Of a stretch of DNA of 6,050 nt, positions 5,290-6,050 are shown in pieces (within the stretch, counting starts at the first letter, position 1; each line of letters starts with the position of its first letter). The notes under the pieces were generated by a model. That model was not told the origin of the DNA and searched no databases. It worked only from the letters and a program-made list of their open reading frames with translations. Source of the DNA: JANQTF01 sp036835375 (GTDB lineage Bacteria; Bacteroidota; Bacteroidia; J057); NCBI GenBank assembly GCA_036835375.1, contig DAITMB010000201.1:1-6050 (forward strand), given 5' to 3'. The position numbers were made by a program, and so were the translations under genes.

Positions 5290-6050
5290 CTACCCATCCA
5301 TGGCCGCGAGGAGGATATCACAAGCCGCGTGCAGCTCTGCTTCGGTGATACTGAGCGGGGGGCAAAAACGAAGACCGTTGTCGATGTTGAGAAAGCCGAT
5401 TGTGACAAGTCCCTGGCGGTATGCCGTTGCCTGCACCCGATATGCTGTTTGGCTGTCTTCGAAAAGGGCGGCATATATCAGCCCGCGACCACGGAGGATC
5501 TTGATGGCCGGATGTCGAAGGCGTGAAGTGAGAATGTTTTCGAGCTGTGGAATGTTCTCCATGAGCTGCTCTTCGAGCAGGACCTCCAAAGCTGCTAATC
5601 CTGCTGCGGCTGCGAGTGGACCTCCTCCAAAGGTCGTGATATGGCCGAGTGCCGGGTCGCGGCGAATCACGTTCATGATGTCAGGCCGCGAAATGAAGGC
5701 TCCCAGAGGCAGCCCACCCCCGAGGGCTTTCGCGACAATGAGAACATCCGGGCGAATCCCTGCCCACTGATGGGCAAAAAGGGTACCTGTGCGGCCAAAT
5801 CCAGTCTGGATTTCATCCACCAGCAAGAGTGCACCCATTTCGCGGCACTTGGCTTCCAGTGCTTCGAGGAAGCCTGGCACAGGCATCACCACTCCCCCTG
5901 CTCCTTGGATTACCTCTACCAGCACCGCAGCGGTGTCGCTATCGATGGCGTGGAGGTCTTCGACATGGTTGAAGCGAAGTTGGGTGATGTTTGGCAGCAG
6001 CGGTCCGTAGCCGACTTTGGCAGCAGGATTGCCGCTCACGCTGAGCGAAC
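5290..6050 (-). CDS. Class III PLP-dependent aminotransferase (N-terminus off the right edge)
   Basis: This enzyme moves an amino group between an amino acid and a 2-oxo acid using pyridoxal phosphate, in the cytoplasm. 252 residues are visible, ending at the TAG at 5290-5292; members are usually 390-430 residues, so roughly 140-170 are missing. The first visible part, SLSVSGNPAAKVGYGPLLP, matches the stretch after the family's HGR motif. VEVIQGAGG follows, then the cofactor-binding Asp in VDEIQTGFGRTG (codon 5815-5817), the Schiff-base Lys in VAKALGGGLPLGAF (codon 5728-5730), and the phosphate-binding Thr region TTFGGGPLAAAAG (from 5637 downward). RGRGLI and LRFCPPLSIT complete the C-terminal domain. 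The GTG at 6037-6039 is internal, because the frame stays open and family-like upstream of it. Acetylornithine, ornithine and 4-aminobutyrate aminotransferases share these motifs, so the substrate cannot be decided here. The frame shows no break. Confidence 0.93.
   Translation of the reverse strand, partial: SLSVSGNPAAKVGYGPLLPNITQLRFNHVEDLHAIDSDTAAVLVEVIQGAGGVVMPVPGFLEALEAKCREMGALLLVDEIQTGFGRTGTLFAHQWAGIRPDVLIVAKALGGGLPLGAFISRPDIMNVIRRDPALGHITTFGGGPLAAAAGLAALEVLLEEQLMENIPQLENILTSRLRHPAIKILRGRGLIYAALFEDSQTAYRVQATAYRQGLVTIGFLNIDNGLRFCPPLSITEAELHAACDILLAAMDG

Noticed and set aside
5172..5474. A 100-codon minus-strand frame overlapping the end of the aminotransferase
   Set aside because: Most of it is out of frame inside a real gene. 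Only about 39 codons lie outside it, too few to support a gene, though that part is listed as a low-interest finding.
6037..6039. GTG as the start of the aminotransferase
   Set aside because: The frame stays open to the window edge with residues typical of the family (SLS before VSGNP), and more than a third of the enzyme would be missing.

Overview
The window looks like a chromosomal segment of a Bacteroidota bacterium, possibly Saprospiria-like, though that finer placement is only a guess. Three things point there. A large secreted protein ends in a type A sorting domain of the type IX secretion system (T9SS). Two genes have upstream boxes matching the Bacteroidota -7 element TAnnTTTG. None of the genes has a convincing Shine-Dalgarno sequence. 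Base composition looks close to even in genes and AT-rich in parts of the spacers; I judged this by eye and did not compute it.

Layout, left to right. 1-1223 (minus): a DEAD-box RNA helicase of the RhlE type, its last residues beyond the left edge. 1224-1269: a short spacer with a promoter-like box inside a perfect inverted repeat. 1270-2100 (minus): a CvfB/YitL-type RNA-binding protein with S1-like domains and a C-terminal winged helix. 2101-2491: a divergent spacer with a candidate promoter for cvfB, a 10-base direct repeat with copies 40 bases apart, and a small palindrome. 2492-3016 (plus): a small secreted protein of unknown function. 3010-4770 (minus): a secreted repeat protein, probably a beta-propeller, with a T9SS C-terminal domain; its 3' end overlaps the previous gene by 7 bases. 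4771-5289: a long spacer, AT-rich near the propeller gene and GC-richer and hairpin-rich near the aminotransferase. 5290-6050 (minus): the C-terminal two thirds of a class III PLP-dependent aminotransferase, its N-terminus beyond the right edge.

How the genes relate. The helicase and the CvfB-like protein lie 46 bases apart on one strand and both bind RNA, so they may be co-transcribed, although the helicase seems to have a promoter of its own. The two exported proteins form a convergent pair with overlapping ends; nothing shows a shared function. The aminotransferase belongs to central amino-acid metabolism and appears unrelated to its neighbours.

I saw no tRNA, rRNA, CRISPR array, transposase, phage gene or defence system. 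The most unusual structure is the cluster of three hairpins at 5079-5199, which look like degenerate copies of a palindromic repeat element.
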